From: Dactylonectria macrodidyma
Taxonomy: Eukaryota; Ascomycota; Sordariomycetes; Hypocreales; Nectriaceae
Length of the DNA: 64,000 bases
Assembly (NCBI GenBank): GCA_020744425.1
Contig: JAGMUV010000021.1
Span: 62,001-126,000, forward strand
Direction: 5' to 3'
The notes beneath the pieces are model-generated. The model was not told the DNA's origin. It worked only from the letters and a program-made list of their open reading frames with translations, and did not search any database. Positions 22,300 through 33,700 of the stretch are shown here, piece by piece; the stretch's first letter is position 1; each line of letters starts with the position of its first letter. The position numbers and the translations under genes were made by a program.

Positions 22300-23434
22300 G
22301 GCTGCTAATTTAGTTGGTTAGTATGTTATCAGTCTGGTTTGCATTAAGTCTCCTCGTATCTGTGGCGAACTTAATCGCCGCCCGCACGGCCTGTAGGTTA
22401 GGTGCCCATTTTGGGCCATCCGATGCCGCCTTTCCTCCCATAAAGAACGAGAGGTTTCCCATATTTGCCTGTCCGATCCTTCGCATCCCTTCCCGCTGTG
22501 CATCCCACTTCATACACCGGAACAGAAAGTGTTCCATCGTCTCTGCTGCTTGTCTACAGTCGCACATGTCCGATTCTGCTGCTCTAATCCTGTGCAGGTA
22601 GCTGTTGATCCTCGCCATTCCCGTGCGCATCTGTGAGAGCAGGTCTGATTCGCGTCTTTTCGGTTTATTGTAAAGGGAGCGTGTGTGTGTGCCTGGTAAC
22701 GCTTTATCAATTCGCTTCGAGTAGTTTCTGACCTTATTAGGTAGAGTCTCCTGCTGTTGCTGTTATGCGATCGCCATTCTCATCTGCGTCGAACGAGCTT
22801 GATATGCTGCTTTCTTCGGTCTGTGTTTTCCTCGTGTGGCTCTTCGAGCTTCTGCCTTTGCCTCGCAGCCCACGGGGAAGTCTCTGTCTTTGGATGGTAC
22901 TCACAGCATCTTGATGATGTTGCCGCTTTTCTGGAGTCGTTCGGCATGCTTATGGATCTCTTTGACGGTGCACTGTCCTGACTGCTGTCGAGGTTGTGCA
23001 ATCACTTCTAATGCTGATCGGCTGTTCGTTATAACGGTCAACTCTCGATGTTGAAGTCCATCCGGCATGCATCTTAGCGCCATCGCTATAGCTTCCAGCT
23101 CTGCCGTATACACGTTCTGATCGTCTCTCAAGCCGATCGTGATCGAGTACCTGGCTACCACTTGGCCTGGTCTGTTGCCCAGGGTATCACGAACGATGCC
23201 GCCCATGCATACCCTTCCTGCCTTCTCAGAAGCACTGGTTGCCACCAGGATGCCCTCTATCCTGTCGGCGGTTTCCATCGCCATATGTCGGTCGAGGTCG
23301 TACCCGATGGGCAGGCGGCTGTGCCATGGTGGTAGTGTATATGCCTGGATTGTCTCCATTCGCTCAACTGTATTTCCTTCGTGCGCCAGCGCGAGCTTCT
23401 TCATCGGCGACATATTGTTGTTGTTGTTGTTGAT
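22300..23434 (-). mobile_element. decayed Tad-like LINE, 3' part (RNase H and terminal zinc motif)
   Basis: On the minus strand one frame runs from 23413 to 22310. It encodes an RNase H region (VCMGGIVRDTLG, VYTAELEAIAMAL, LTVITNSRSALEVI) and, at the end, C-x-C-x9-H-x4-C (CDCRQAAETMEHFLFRC), both typical of the end of fungal non-LTR ORF2. The endonuclease and reverse transcriptase are missing, so the copy is 5'-truncated. Two stops interrupt the frame: TGA at 22903-22901 and TAA at 22765-22763. Both fit one C-to-T or G-to-A change (TGG to TGA, CAA to TAA). Upstream lies a (caa)5-6 run at 23414-23432. Confidence 0.85.
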
Positions 23435-23876
23435 TAATTACCGTCGTGAAGACATCTAGATGTCTACAGAATCCCTCTAGGGGCAAGACGACGTGCTAGG
23501 CTGGAGTCTACAGCTAAAGAAACCAAGGTACAGGGTAGCTAGCTTCGGCGGAGCCGATAGCGTAGCTAAGACTGACCCGGGGCCGGGGCCACGGGCCCAG
23601 CGGGCCCGTGGCTCGGACCCGCAATCCGATGTCACGTGTAAGTCTAAAGGGACTTGTGATAGAGGCTTACTAAGACGACCTCGCCGTTGATGATAAAGAT
23701 GCTGCGGTCTCTCTTTATGCCGTTAACGAGCCGTAGGTGGGTGATTTCAGGGCCTTAGAGAGGGTGATTAGTTAGGTGGACGAGGAGTAATAGCAGCTCT
23801 TGGAATTTCCTCACTTGCTGCAGATATTGCCGCACCCGGGCCTATTTCCACTCCCCTTGGCTATCGCGTTTAAATA
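23435..23876. other. intergenic with a strong hairpin
   Basis: There is no gene. The stretch has a perfect inverted repeat, GCCACGGGCCC (23588-23598) and its complement (23602-23612) around a 3-base loop, set in a very GC-rich patch. It lies between the truncated LINE and the MITE. It could be a remnant of another repeat; no function is assigned. Confidence 0.6.
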
Positions 23877-24313
23877 ACGTACATGATAAGCGAGTGCACC
23901 AACCAAGTGAGTGCACCACTTATACTGTACAGCTAAAAGTCATAATTTTCAATTTTCTAAAATTAGATACAGAATTCTAGGAATTTTAGAGAATTAGCTT
24001 TAGATCTTTAAATAAAAAAGTCATAAGATAGTTTTTTTTTTAGACTTTTAAAAAATTTACTTAGCTCTTTAAAAATAAAAATAAGAAAAAAAACAGTGCG
24101 AATAAGATTATTTTAAATAACTTTATAAGGAGTTTTTATAAAACCCTAGAAAAATAATTAATTATTATAATTAAATTAATACATCTATTTTTTAAATTAT
24201 AGCCATTTTAAGCGTAGTTTGAATTTTTAAGACGTTTTTTAAAAATCGTGTTTTAAGGTGTAAACTTGCTTTGGTGCACTCACTTGGTTGGTGCACTCGC
24301 TTATCATGTACGT
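23877..24313. mobile_element. 437-bp MITE with 42-bp terminal inverted repeats and TA duplication
   Basis: The left end ACGTACATGATAAGCGAGT... is matched by the exact reverse complement at the right end over 42 bases. TA dinucleotides flank it (23875-23876 and 24314-24315), as in the Tc1/mariner superfamily. Inside the ends a gtgcacc/gtgagtgcacc motif repeats. The middle (about 23940-24260) is extremely AT-rich, without any ORF. The first 19 bases equal the ends of the pogo-like element at 57431-59306, so that family may have moved it. Confidence 0.93.
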
Positions 24314-24315
24314 TA

Positions 24316-24925
24316 GAGGAAGTAACATTGGGCCAAAAACTGGGACGAGACGACGCAGGGCGAGGTAGCGACGGAGACGCGCGCTGCAGGAGTGAGTTCT
24401 CACAATCAAAGCCGCCTACATTCCATGTTGAGATCCGTTGTTTAACGGATCAGGACCAGATCTGTCGCCCTACCTAGGTACGACGCGCATTTTATCTCCA
24501 ACATACATAGACTAACTGTTCGAATAGATTTTAATTGCCGCTATGCTTGGAACAGCTAGTGGGGAAGTGGCTAGTCCACACACCCACAATCATGAGAAGG
24601 ATCTCCAGGTTTCAGCAGGGCCTTGAACATCGGCAAAGAAGTCCTTTGCGTGTACGTGGCGATTCGCAGAAATGTACCAAAGATGTTTATGTGGGCATAG
24701 AGTCATGTGAAAAACCTTTGCCTTAAATCTAAGAGAGACATGTGTAATCTTCCTACCATGCCTACTGCCGAGTGAGTCCTTCTATGAGTTTCAATCAAGA
24801 TGCAGAAGCTGATGCGCGATGGAGATATATTTGGAGAGTGGGAAAGCTTGACCTGGCGCCTAGACTATAATTAGTTCTCTCCTACCCGACCCCTACCAGC
24901 TACTAGCAGTCCATCCTAGACACCA
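24316..24925. other. intergenic, downstream of the NLR gene
   Basis: About 600 bp between the MITE and the stop of the ankyrin/ZZ reading frame. No gene recognised. It should contain the 3' UTR of the minus-strand NLR gene. Confidence 0.55.
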
Positions 24926-27900
24926 TCAAATAGTATCTTCAGGCTCATGTCGCACCAACACGTGAGAATCATCCCGACACTTTGCATCCATCTCGTAGCA
25001 CTCCATGCAAATGTCGAAGTCTCCACCATCGCAAGTTTCGCAACAGTAGTATACGCAGCCAATCGGGATGCACAGCGTACAGACATCGCACCAACGCGAG
25101 TCCAGTTTGAACATTACCGGACTACTTGCCACAACAGTGTCGTCGTCGTTTATTTGGGTGCCTGTTCGTTCGGCGTGATGGAGCAGAAGCTGGATGACTT
25201 GAGGATTTCCACTCCGCCTCGCCCACCAGATCAGAGTCCGACCAAAACGATCTTGAGAATAAATGCAGGTATTATCGGCGGCCAGTAAAAGCTCTACCGC
25301 CTTGGCGTGACCGTTCCTCGATGCGGTGAATAAAGGTGTCGCACCGTACCAGTCCTTGGCGTTTGGCGCAAACCGACCACTAGCAAGTAGTGCTTGCACC
25401 ACTTCATGATGTCCGTTCCTGGCGGCGAGAAACAATGCTGTACGACCGTTGATGTCCTCCCTGGTGGCTTCAATATCGGGTAACTCAAGAAGCACCTTGA
25501 CCACATCCACGTGTCCATTTTGTGATGCTAAATGAAGTGGCGTCCATCCGTTCTTGTTTCTAGCCGCAACATCAGATCCCTTCTCGAGAAGCATCTTAAC
25601 CACATCAACGTGCCCATTTTGTGATGCTAAATGGAGCGGCGTAGCTCCGTCTTTACTCGCAGCCGTAATATCAGCTCCCTCCTCGAGAAGCACCTTGACC
25701 ACATCGGCGTGCCCATTCAATGATGCTTCAATAAGCGGCGTCCATCCGTCCTTGGTCGCAGCCGTAATATCAGCTCCCTTCTCGAGAAGCACCTTGACCA
25801 CATCGACATGCCCATTCAATGATGCTTCAATAAGCGGTGTCCATCTGTCCTTGGTCGCAGCAGCGATGTCGGCTCCCTTCTTAAGAAGCACCTTGACTAT
25901 GTCGATATGTCCATCTTGTGATGCTGCATGAAGCGGCGTCCATCCGTCTGTACTCACAGCTGTAATATCAGCTCCCTTCTCGAAAAGCACCTTGACCACA
26001 TCGACGTGCCCATTCAATGATGCTTCAAAAAGCGGCGTCCATCCATCCTTATCCGCAGCCATAATGTCAGCTCCCTTCTCGAGAAGCATCTTAACTAGAT
26101 CAACATGCCCCTTTTGTGATGCTAAATGGAGCGGCGTCGCTCCATTCTTAGCCGCAGTAGCGATGTCAGCTCCCTTCTTAAGAAGCACCTTGACCATGTC
26201 GATATGTCCATTGTATGATGCTGCATGAAGCGGCGTCCATCCGTCTTTACTCGCAGCCGTAATATCAGCTCCCTTCTCGAGAAGCACCTTGACCACATCG
26301 ACGTGCCCATTAAATAATGTTCCAATAAGCGGCGTCCATCCATCCTTGGTCGCAGCCACAATGTCGGCTCCCTTCTCGAGAAGCATCTTAACCACATCGA
26401 CGTGCCCATTTTGTGATGCTGAATAGAGCGGCGTCCATCCGTTCTTAGCCGCAGCCGCCACGTCAGCTCCCTTCTCGAGAAGCACCTTAACCACATCGAC
26501 ACGTCCATTCCGTGATGCTGAATGGAGCGGCGTCCATCCGTCCTTGGTCGCAGCAGCAACATCAGCTCCCTTCTCGAGAAGCACCTTGACCACGGAAGGA
26601 AGATCGCCCAAGGCAAGGGACGCCTAGGGATAGCAGAGGTCTTCGACGGCGAGGCTGAGGGGGCAAGGAACGCCCTCAAGAGGGCCTGCCGAATAGACGC
26701 AGGAGCGCAGATACACATCTGCATCGATAATACATCCGTCATCGCTGGGCTTCTCGGCGATGCACCAGCCAGCTCGCAAGACGCCTTCCTGGAATTCCAA
26801 GAGATCACCCAGGCGGTCGCAGTCAGTGTACGATGGGCCCCGGGGCACGAGGACATCGAGGGCAATGAGGAAGCAGACCGCCTAGCAAAAGAAGGGACAA
26901 GGATGCTAGCGGACAACCCAAACATAACTGCAACATACGCCGGCGCGAAACGAAAGATCAGAGAGACCAGAGACCGACACTATCGGGACTGGTGGCAGGA
27001 AGCTTTCCCAAGACACAGGAGCTATCACGCCCTGGATCTCAAGACAGCTACTCTGAAATGCCCCAGGGAGCTCAGTCTGCCCCGAGACACACTCCATCAC
27101 CTCCTGGCCTGCAGATCCAGCCACGGAGACTTTCAGAGCTATCACAGACGGTTCAACCACGAAGATATAACCAAATGCACATGCGGCAGGATCAAGACCC
27201 CTGAACACCTAGTCTTCTGCCGGAAGGTCCAGAGACTTAGGTCCCAGTGGCCCCGGCTGAAGCCAGAGCCCCAGAACGATAGGGAATACTGGACCAGACT
27301 GATTAAACAACCAGAAAAGTTCGCAGCTTTCCTCGGGGTCACCAGATTCTACGAAAAGATATGCCCGAACCCGAGGACAACCCAAACACAACCAAGAACA
27401 AGCCAGTCCCAGCCAAGGACAAGCCAGCCCCAGCCAGGGACGAGCCAACCCATGGAAACCCAGGAACAGGCTAGCCCTTCCTAACCCTACACTCCCTAAT
27501 ACCCCTCCTTTCCTTTGTCATATACCTCTCTAATAAACGATAACCAAGCATACAGCTTGCTGTAGAGTCCCAGGACAGACAGCCCCGCAAGAACCCAAGA
27601 TTGGACACGAGCTCAACCGGCGGAGCCACGGGAACAACGCAACAAACACCAGTAGCCATTGGGCTTAATTTGCAGGATATTCTTAATATGGTAATTCCAT
27701 ATGTACAGTATCTCTTTAGATCTAGATAGTCTCCTGCACGCCCTATGCCCTTCGGGAGGCTGGGAATATCTATTCCCCCCGGCGTTAAATAAAAGAAGAA
27801 GAAGAAGAAGAAGAAGCACCTTAACTATGTCGATGTGTCCATGTTGTGATGCTAAATGAAGTGGCGTCGCTCCGTGCTCAGCCACGGCCGACACGTTAGC

Positions 27901-30789
27901 TCCCTTCTCCAGAAGCACCTTAACCACATCGACGTGTCCATTCGATGTTGCTGAACAGAGCGGCGTCCATCCGTTCTTAGCCGCAGCCGCCACGTCAGCT
28001 CCCTTCTCGAGAAGCACTTTGACCACATCAACATGCCCATTCAATGATGCTAAAAGGAGCGGCGTCGCTCCGCTCTTAGCCGCAGCAGCGATGTCGGTTC
28101 CCTTCTCGAGAAGCACCTTGACCACGTCGATGTGCCCCTTCAATGATGCTAAAAGGAGCGGCGTCGCTCCGTTCTTAGCCGCAGAAGCCACGTCAGCTCC
28201 CTTCTCGAGAAGCACCTTGACCACGTCGATGTGTCCATTCTGTGATGCAAAATGGAGCGGCGTCGCTCCGCTGTTATCCAGAACCATGACGTCCGCCTCT
28301 GCATCAAGTAATGTCCTTACTATTGTCACGTTCCCTTTCGCGGAACCAGCCACTAGAGCCGTTCTCCCTGCACTGCTTTTCTCGTCTACATCGCACTTGC
28401 GGTCCTTGATCAAATAGATCGTCGTGCTTGTCAACCCAAGCCTCGATGCGTAGTATAGAGGGCTTGGCGGCTTGGTCTCGCTCACCCCCTCCTCTTTCTT
28501 CGACTCGTTATCATTTGAATCGAACCACCGCCTCCACGCATCCCAGTTGGGGTTAGTTTCATCGAAAAACTCATTCGTGAGCTTGGTCATGTCCACATCA
28601 TTGGACACTCCAGACGTAGCATGGTGATGCCATGAAGCTGCTGCGTAGTCTCGCAACATCCCGAGAGGGCCCATCTGTTCCTGCGGTGCCCCTTGCCAGA
28701 CATGCCGAAAGTTAATATAGCGGAGACACAACTGGGCAAGCCGACTGCTTTCAATCGCTTCGTTCGAAGCTCGCAAGCTCTCATTAGCCAGAAGGAGCGT
28801 TTCTCGAACTGGAATGTTGCGGAGAATGTACTGCTTGACCGAGAAGTGCGTCAGGTGCACCGTCCTCAGTCCTATAGACGCCTCCGAAGAGCTACTCCGT
28901 ACTTCTAAGAGCGTCCCGCAGAGGCCGAGTATTTCGGTGTCGATGTAGTCTTCATCGATCGAGTCGGGTAGTTCGTCGGTCGGGAAATCATGGCATCTCT
29001 CGTCAATGAGCACGGCTTCGGTAATCTCGCAAATCGTCAGTGGGCGCAGAGCAAATGCTGCCCAGCGCAGCAAAGAAAACGCTCGAGATCGTTCCCGTTC
29101 TTCGAAACCCGCCATTCTCTCCCAATATCGTTCGTAGAGACGCTCAAGGCCCCTGGGCGTTTTAGCGATTGCGTCCTGAAGTTGCTTTTTGTTCAGGCCT
29201 CTCCTCAGATGGTCCTCCTGCAATTTCAGCCACAGGAACTGGCCTTCACAGCGGCCGGCCATTTGTTGAGATATGTCGCTCTTGATATCTTCGCTCTTGT
29301 TGGACAGTTTCCTGCAGACAATATCTTTAGAATACGATACTGTGTCGGCTCGGACATCTTCGTGCGATATCTTATACTCGACAACCTCCTCGCTCGCGTC
29401 ATCCATGAGAGCGTCTCGGATCTCAGACTCGTCACGGCTGACGATCATGATCCTGGTGGTCGTGTCTGCAGCCGCTTGCTTGACCGTCTCGAGAAATCTT
29501 GCTATGGACTCGCTCCCGGCACCCATCCGGTGCTCGTCCATCGAAGTGCATTCGTCCAGGCCATCCAAGACAAACGTGCACCCAGGGATAGCTAGGAGGA
29601 GGTCTCGAAAAAGCTTGACGACGGTCGCTCGCGTTGCGACCTGTTCTTGCTGGTCCTCCCATCTCTGGCGGACCAGGTCGAACGCGCCGGCATCGCTCGA
29701 CATGACCTGAGATATCCATGATCGAATGGCCGTGAATGGGTCTCCGCGACTCTCGAAGTCCGACGAAAAGAAGAAGTAAGCGACAGGCGTCGCGAGCGTG
29801 GTTGAGAGGTGTTCGATCACCCGGGCACAGAGGATGGTCTTTCCGAACCCCGCAGGTCCGTGGATCCACAGCAACTTCGCGGCCTCTGCGGGGAAGTCTA
29901 ACGACATCCAGCGAAGAAATGAGGGCCGGCACAGGACCCAATTGCAGGTGCCGTCCAACCTTTTCTGGATGGAGTCGTCGTAGCGTTCGTTGGGAGAATG
30001 GCGACCAAGCAGCCAGGCGTGTAGTTCCCGTCGAGTCTCGGCTACGCCCCATTAGCTTCGGGCTGAGGAACCGTGGTGGAGTTCGGTCGTCTCACCTTGT
30101 ATCTCACCCTCCAACCGAGCAAGGATCTGCCGAAGTTCGGCAGGCCAGCCCCCCCCGCCTGGAAAGTTTTCTGGACACGTCGGTTAGGGCAGCGCGAGGA
30201 GCGGTACCAAGTCGGACGAACCTTGCTGGCGTACGGGTGCGTAGTTGTCCACGGCAGTCGCTCCATGTACCGGGCGCATACCCAACGTCCCGCCAGGAGG
30301 AACCAAGTTGTGCAACTGCTGCACCAAACCTCCGAATAGTTTGACCTGATCTGTACGTTCTCCCTTGCGCCATAACGCCCAAGCAAGCTTTCGTCTCTTA
30401 GATTCGAACGGTGCGTTGTAGGAAATGCGGTCCTTGCCCGCAGGAAATAACGCATCCTGGGCAAGCCCGGTGCCTCCCAACACGCGCTGCGAGGGAGCGT
30501 CATTTGCGCCGCATATGTCCTGGATGATCCATAAATGGCTATTTACCGCTGAAAACCTCTCCGGATCATCGAGAGCAGGGTGGTGGTCGCCTGATAACTT
30601 CCCTTGATCAAGCCCGACAGCTCGGCCCCACTGTTCGAGGCGGAGCTTCTCTGACTTGAACTGAGCGTCGAGAACATGCGAGTCGCTCCCAAAAGACCTG
30701 TAGGAATTCACCTTCTCAACGACTTCTAAGCAGGAACTGAAGAGGCCAGCGAGCCCTGCGATTCCGACGGCCAGCCCAATAGGCTCCAT
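24926..30789 (-). pseudogene. HeLo-NACHT-ankyrin-ZZ NLR-type gene, split by a LINE
   Basis: Minus strand, ATG at 30789. Exon 1 (30789-30222) encodes a HeLo domain (LAVGIAGLAGLFSSCLEVVE, SFGSDSHVLDAQFKSEKLRL, LWIIQDICGA), a membrane-toxic cell-death module in known proteins. A 63-bp intron (30221-30159, branch ctaac), an exon (30158-30096) and a 54-bp intron (30095-30042) follow; the phases agree. Exon 3 starts at 30041: a linker (HSPNERYDDSIQKRLDGTC), then NACHT with Walker A GPAGFGKT and Walker B FVLDGLDEC, a helical region, then about 6 ankyrin repeats up to 27826. The LINE at 26594-27816 cuts the next repeat. From 26593 about 14 more ankyrin repeats continue in the same sense, then a ZZ-type zinc motif (CDVC...CCETCDGGDFDICMECY...H) and the stop at 24926. 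As it stands translation runs into the LINE and stops near 27613. The first half alone could still give a HeLo-NACHT-ANK protein. Confidence 0.88.
26594..27816 (+). mobile_element. 5'-truncated LINE inserted in the ankyrin array
   Basis: Plus strand. An open frame at 26594-27484 encodes an RNase H end (HICIDNTSVIAGLLGD, VRWAPGHEDIEGNEEADRLA) and a terminal C-x-C-x7-H-x4-C (CTCGRIKTPEHLVFC), followed by a TQPRTSQ-type tail. A 3' UTR ends ggcgttaaataaaag and a (gaa)n run (27794-27816). The flanks AGAAGCACCTTGAC (26577-26590) and AGAAGCACCTTAAC (27812-27825) look like a target duplication with one change, although every ankyrin unit carries a similar string. It is a different subfamily from the LINE at 22.3 kb and has no stop in its ORF, so it is probably more recent. 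Confidence 0.9.
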
Positions 30790-33700
30790 GATTGCGCGCT
30801 CGAAGCTGCCAGGAAATCGAGCCTAGCCAGCTGAGGCGTGTCCTCTAGATATATGTGACCCGAGGCTCCGCAATTTCGTGCCCAAGCTGTCTCGTTTGTG
30901 TCCTGCAGACGTCAAGGCGAAATACATTGTGAACGTGGCAGTGGCTGTGCCGCCACAAGTTTCCGCACCAAGACCACCTCGTCCTGCCACGCAAGCGACC
31001 GTATTCGGATAAGCCTATAATTGGACGCCTCTGGCCTGGATCGCCAGCTGATACTGGGGTTTGCATGCACGGCCTGTTGAAAACCACGAGCTAACACTTC
31101 AGCTCGGAAGCGGCAGCGTCCATGATGGGGAAAGCGTGCGAAACATCCGTCTTGTGCACCAGCATCTTGGCCTTCGTAGACACGGAACGGATTACAGGGA
31201 CGCACCAGTTTACCTCAAAGTGCCTGGAGGTGGGAGGGAACGCAGCTAGAATGAAGGTTTGTACGCAGAGCGCATAGTGTTCCATTTCGTATTAATACCT
31301 CAGGTTGCCTTGTTCGGCAATGTCGGGGCACTGGTACGAATGTCGTCAGTACTTGTGGGGGCGTGGTCGCTCCCCCCGGGACCACTGACTAGGAAAAGGG
31401 GCCATTGATTGGGAAAAAAATAAAGTGACTTCTAAATAGCCGTCAATGCCCACAAATTGTCATGTACCTCACTACCAAACCCCCAGAGACCCACAACCCA
31501 ACTTACAGCCGGGTCAAGTGTTAGAGAAAACAATACCTACATGCAGCGAATGACATATACAGGGCCGTAGAAGGGGCGCAAAGTTTTGTCCATTAAAATA
31601 ATTCAGCTGATGATGGCCAGTGCGTTGGCGGTAAAGGGAATGCTGTAGAAACTCCAGAATACAGGTTTCTATAGTAACGAGGAAGCAGCTCTAGGGTAGG
31701 TTGGGTTGTCAGGGTAGTAACTGCATAGTCTGTATGAGAAGCTGAAGGAAAGAAAAGATCTTGACTCGCAGTCAAGATACTAAGACTAAATACATAACGT
31801 TCAGACATAGGAAAATCCTCCACATCTTAGTTGCGAAGTGTGTCTCGCCAATTCCTTCCCCATCAGACAATAATGCCTATTGAAACGCTGTAGGCACTGA
31901 TATGTGTGGTGTGTTGAACACGTCTCGTGATGCGTTTCCTTTGTCCTTCCTGACCGCGGCACAATGAGCCACTTTGTCGGGTCACGTGACAGGTCACGTG
32001 GCCTTCCAATTCCTCCTTCTGGTCAACACTGCACAGCGCACCGTCAGTACGTTGGTTACAGCAGTGTGCGACCGCTATGGCGGACCTTCAGTGCATCGGC
32101 CAGCGCACCAACCGCTGTGCACGACCACACAGCAATGTGCGATCGCTACGGCGGACCGTCAGTACATTGGCTAGGACACCAACCGCTGTGCGCGACCGCT
32201 ACGGTCATTTCTTGGCTGGCCCACTACGGCCCACTGCGGACCCCGCTGAAGCCACTGATGCCCCGCCATCTAGACCCCCTAGGTCGCACTACATTAGCGC
32301 CCGTAGTCCCCTGTTCAGCGGGCCCCGCAGCGGATGTAACCCCCACCACACCTTAACTTCAATTGTGTCTAGCGCTCCCCACAGGCGTCGCCAGAAGGTC
32401 TTATGACTGCTGTTAGAATCGCACGAGTCGGTTCTATCTGCATACAAACTTTGAAAAAAAAAGAGTGCGAAATGGTTTTGTGATTTAGTGGTCGTAAGTC
32501 GAGTTTTTTATTTTCCTATATAAATGAATTTTGCGGAAAATAAAAAGTGGCCCTCGAGCCTGGTGTAAGAGTTAGGGCTGAAGGAGCTGTGGTCTTATCA
32601 GATAAGGAGCCACGTGACATAGGCTATACTAGCTCTTCGGCGAGGGCTCGCTGAGCACTCGCCAAGTGAACGCTTACATACCACACTATACCTGCCTTCA
32701 GATCCCTTGTGTGACACCTTGACAGACCAACCCTAACAACTGTATCTATCATGACCCTTACCTTTTATACTACTGCTATTGAGATGCTATTGAGCTGCGT
32801 CCTTCACTCTTTTCATTAGGCACCTCACAAAAAATTGGTCAATAATCGCTGTAATGGCGACTACTAAGCACACTAGCTGCTCTTTTAAGCCTATCGCTGT
32901 TCCTGGTGAACCAAGCCGTAACACTTGGTATGAAATCAAACGCGCTAGCAAGCCATGGGATAGCCGGTAATTAAAATATGGGTAACTGGCAATTAGCAGT
33001 CCTTTAGCTACAGGGTGTAAAGAGAATCTGAAAACTGGCAAGTATACTAACCCTAGTTATGCGATTACATTAATCTACTTATTTTTCACTTAACTATCGT
33101 ATTTAGAAAGTTGCATTGCATGTTGTTGTAGAATTCCTTGTTGATGGTCCTCGGCTGGCAGGGGTGGCCTGCACAAACTAACAAATCAGAACGCTATTCT
33201 GTCGGAAAGCAAACGTGGCACTTCAGATTACTTCATCGCATGCATTGTGTCTATGTCTCTATCCTCTCCCCGTTGCCCCTATTGTGATCGCTTGAGTGTA
33301 TGTCTGTCGATTAAAAGTAGGGGCCTGAGGTATCTGCACCAATAGGCGGTCTCAACCCTGGAAGTCACTACGTGACCACCCGATCAGATGCTTTGTACAT
33401 GATCCAATCTAACACCACTCACTTATCATATACGTTATGCTTACTAAAGTGCATGCTGCTATTCCCATTAAGCAAACTCAGGGCTCGCCCCTTACACCCA
33501 AGCGGGGGGGAAGTTAGCGGAAAGTGCCGCATAGTGGCGCGCACCAATCCCCTTCAATGACCTTTGTCTGCTGCGGTGCGATTTTAGGATCAGGAGTGCA
33601 TGATAGAGCCAAAGAATTAGATGACCAGCTGGATGGAGGAGGAGAGAGGTGACGTTTAGTTTTCAGCTTTCACTAGAGCGTGGAGATGAATGGTCGAAAT

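Noticed and set aside
22901..23413. Independent RNase H gene on the minus strand
   Set aside because: The frame continues past the stop at 22901 into the LINE terminal zinc motif, so it is part of a decayed non-LTR element.
25554..26228. Plus-strand ORFs with repeated TTSTCPFNDASISGVHPS motifs
   Set aside because: They are the reverse of the ankyrin codons of the minus-strand NLR gene.
27613..27840. Leucine run at the end of the NACHT-ankyrin ORF taken as a signal or membrane segment
   Set aside because: It is the (gaa)n tail of the LINE read on the minus strand.
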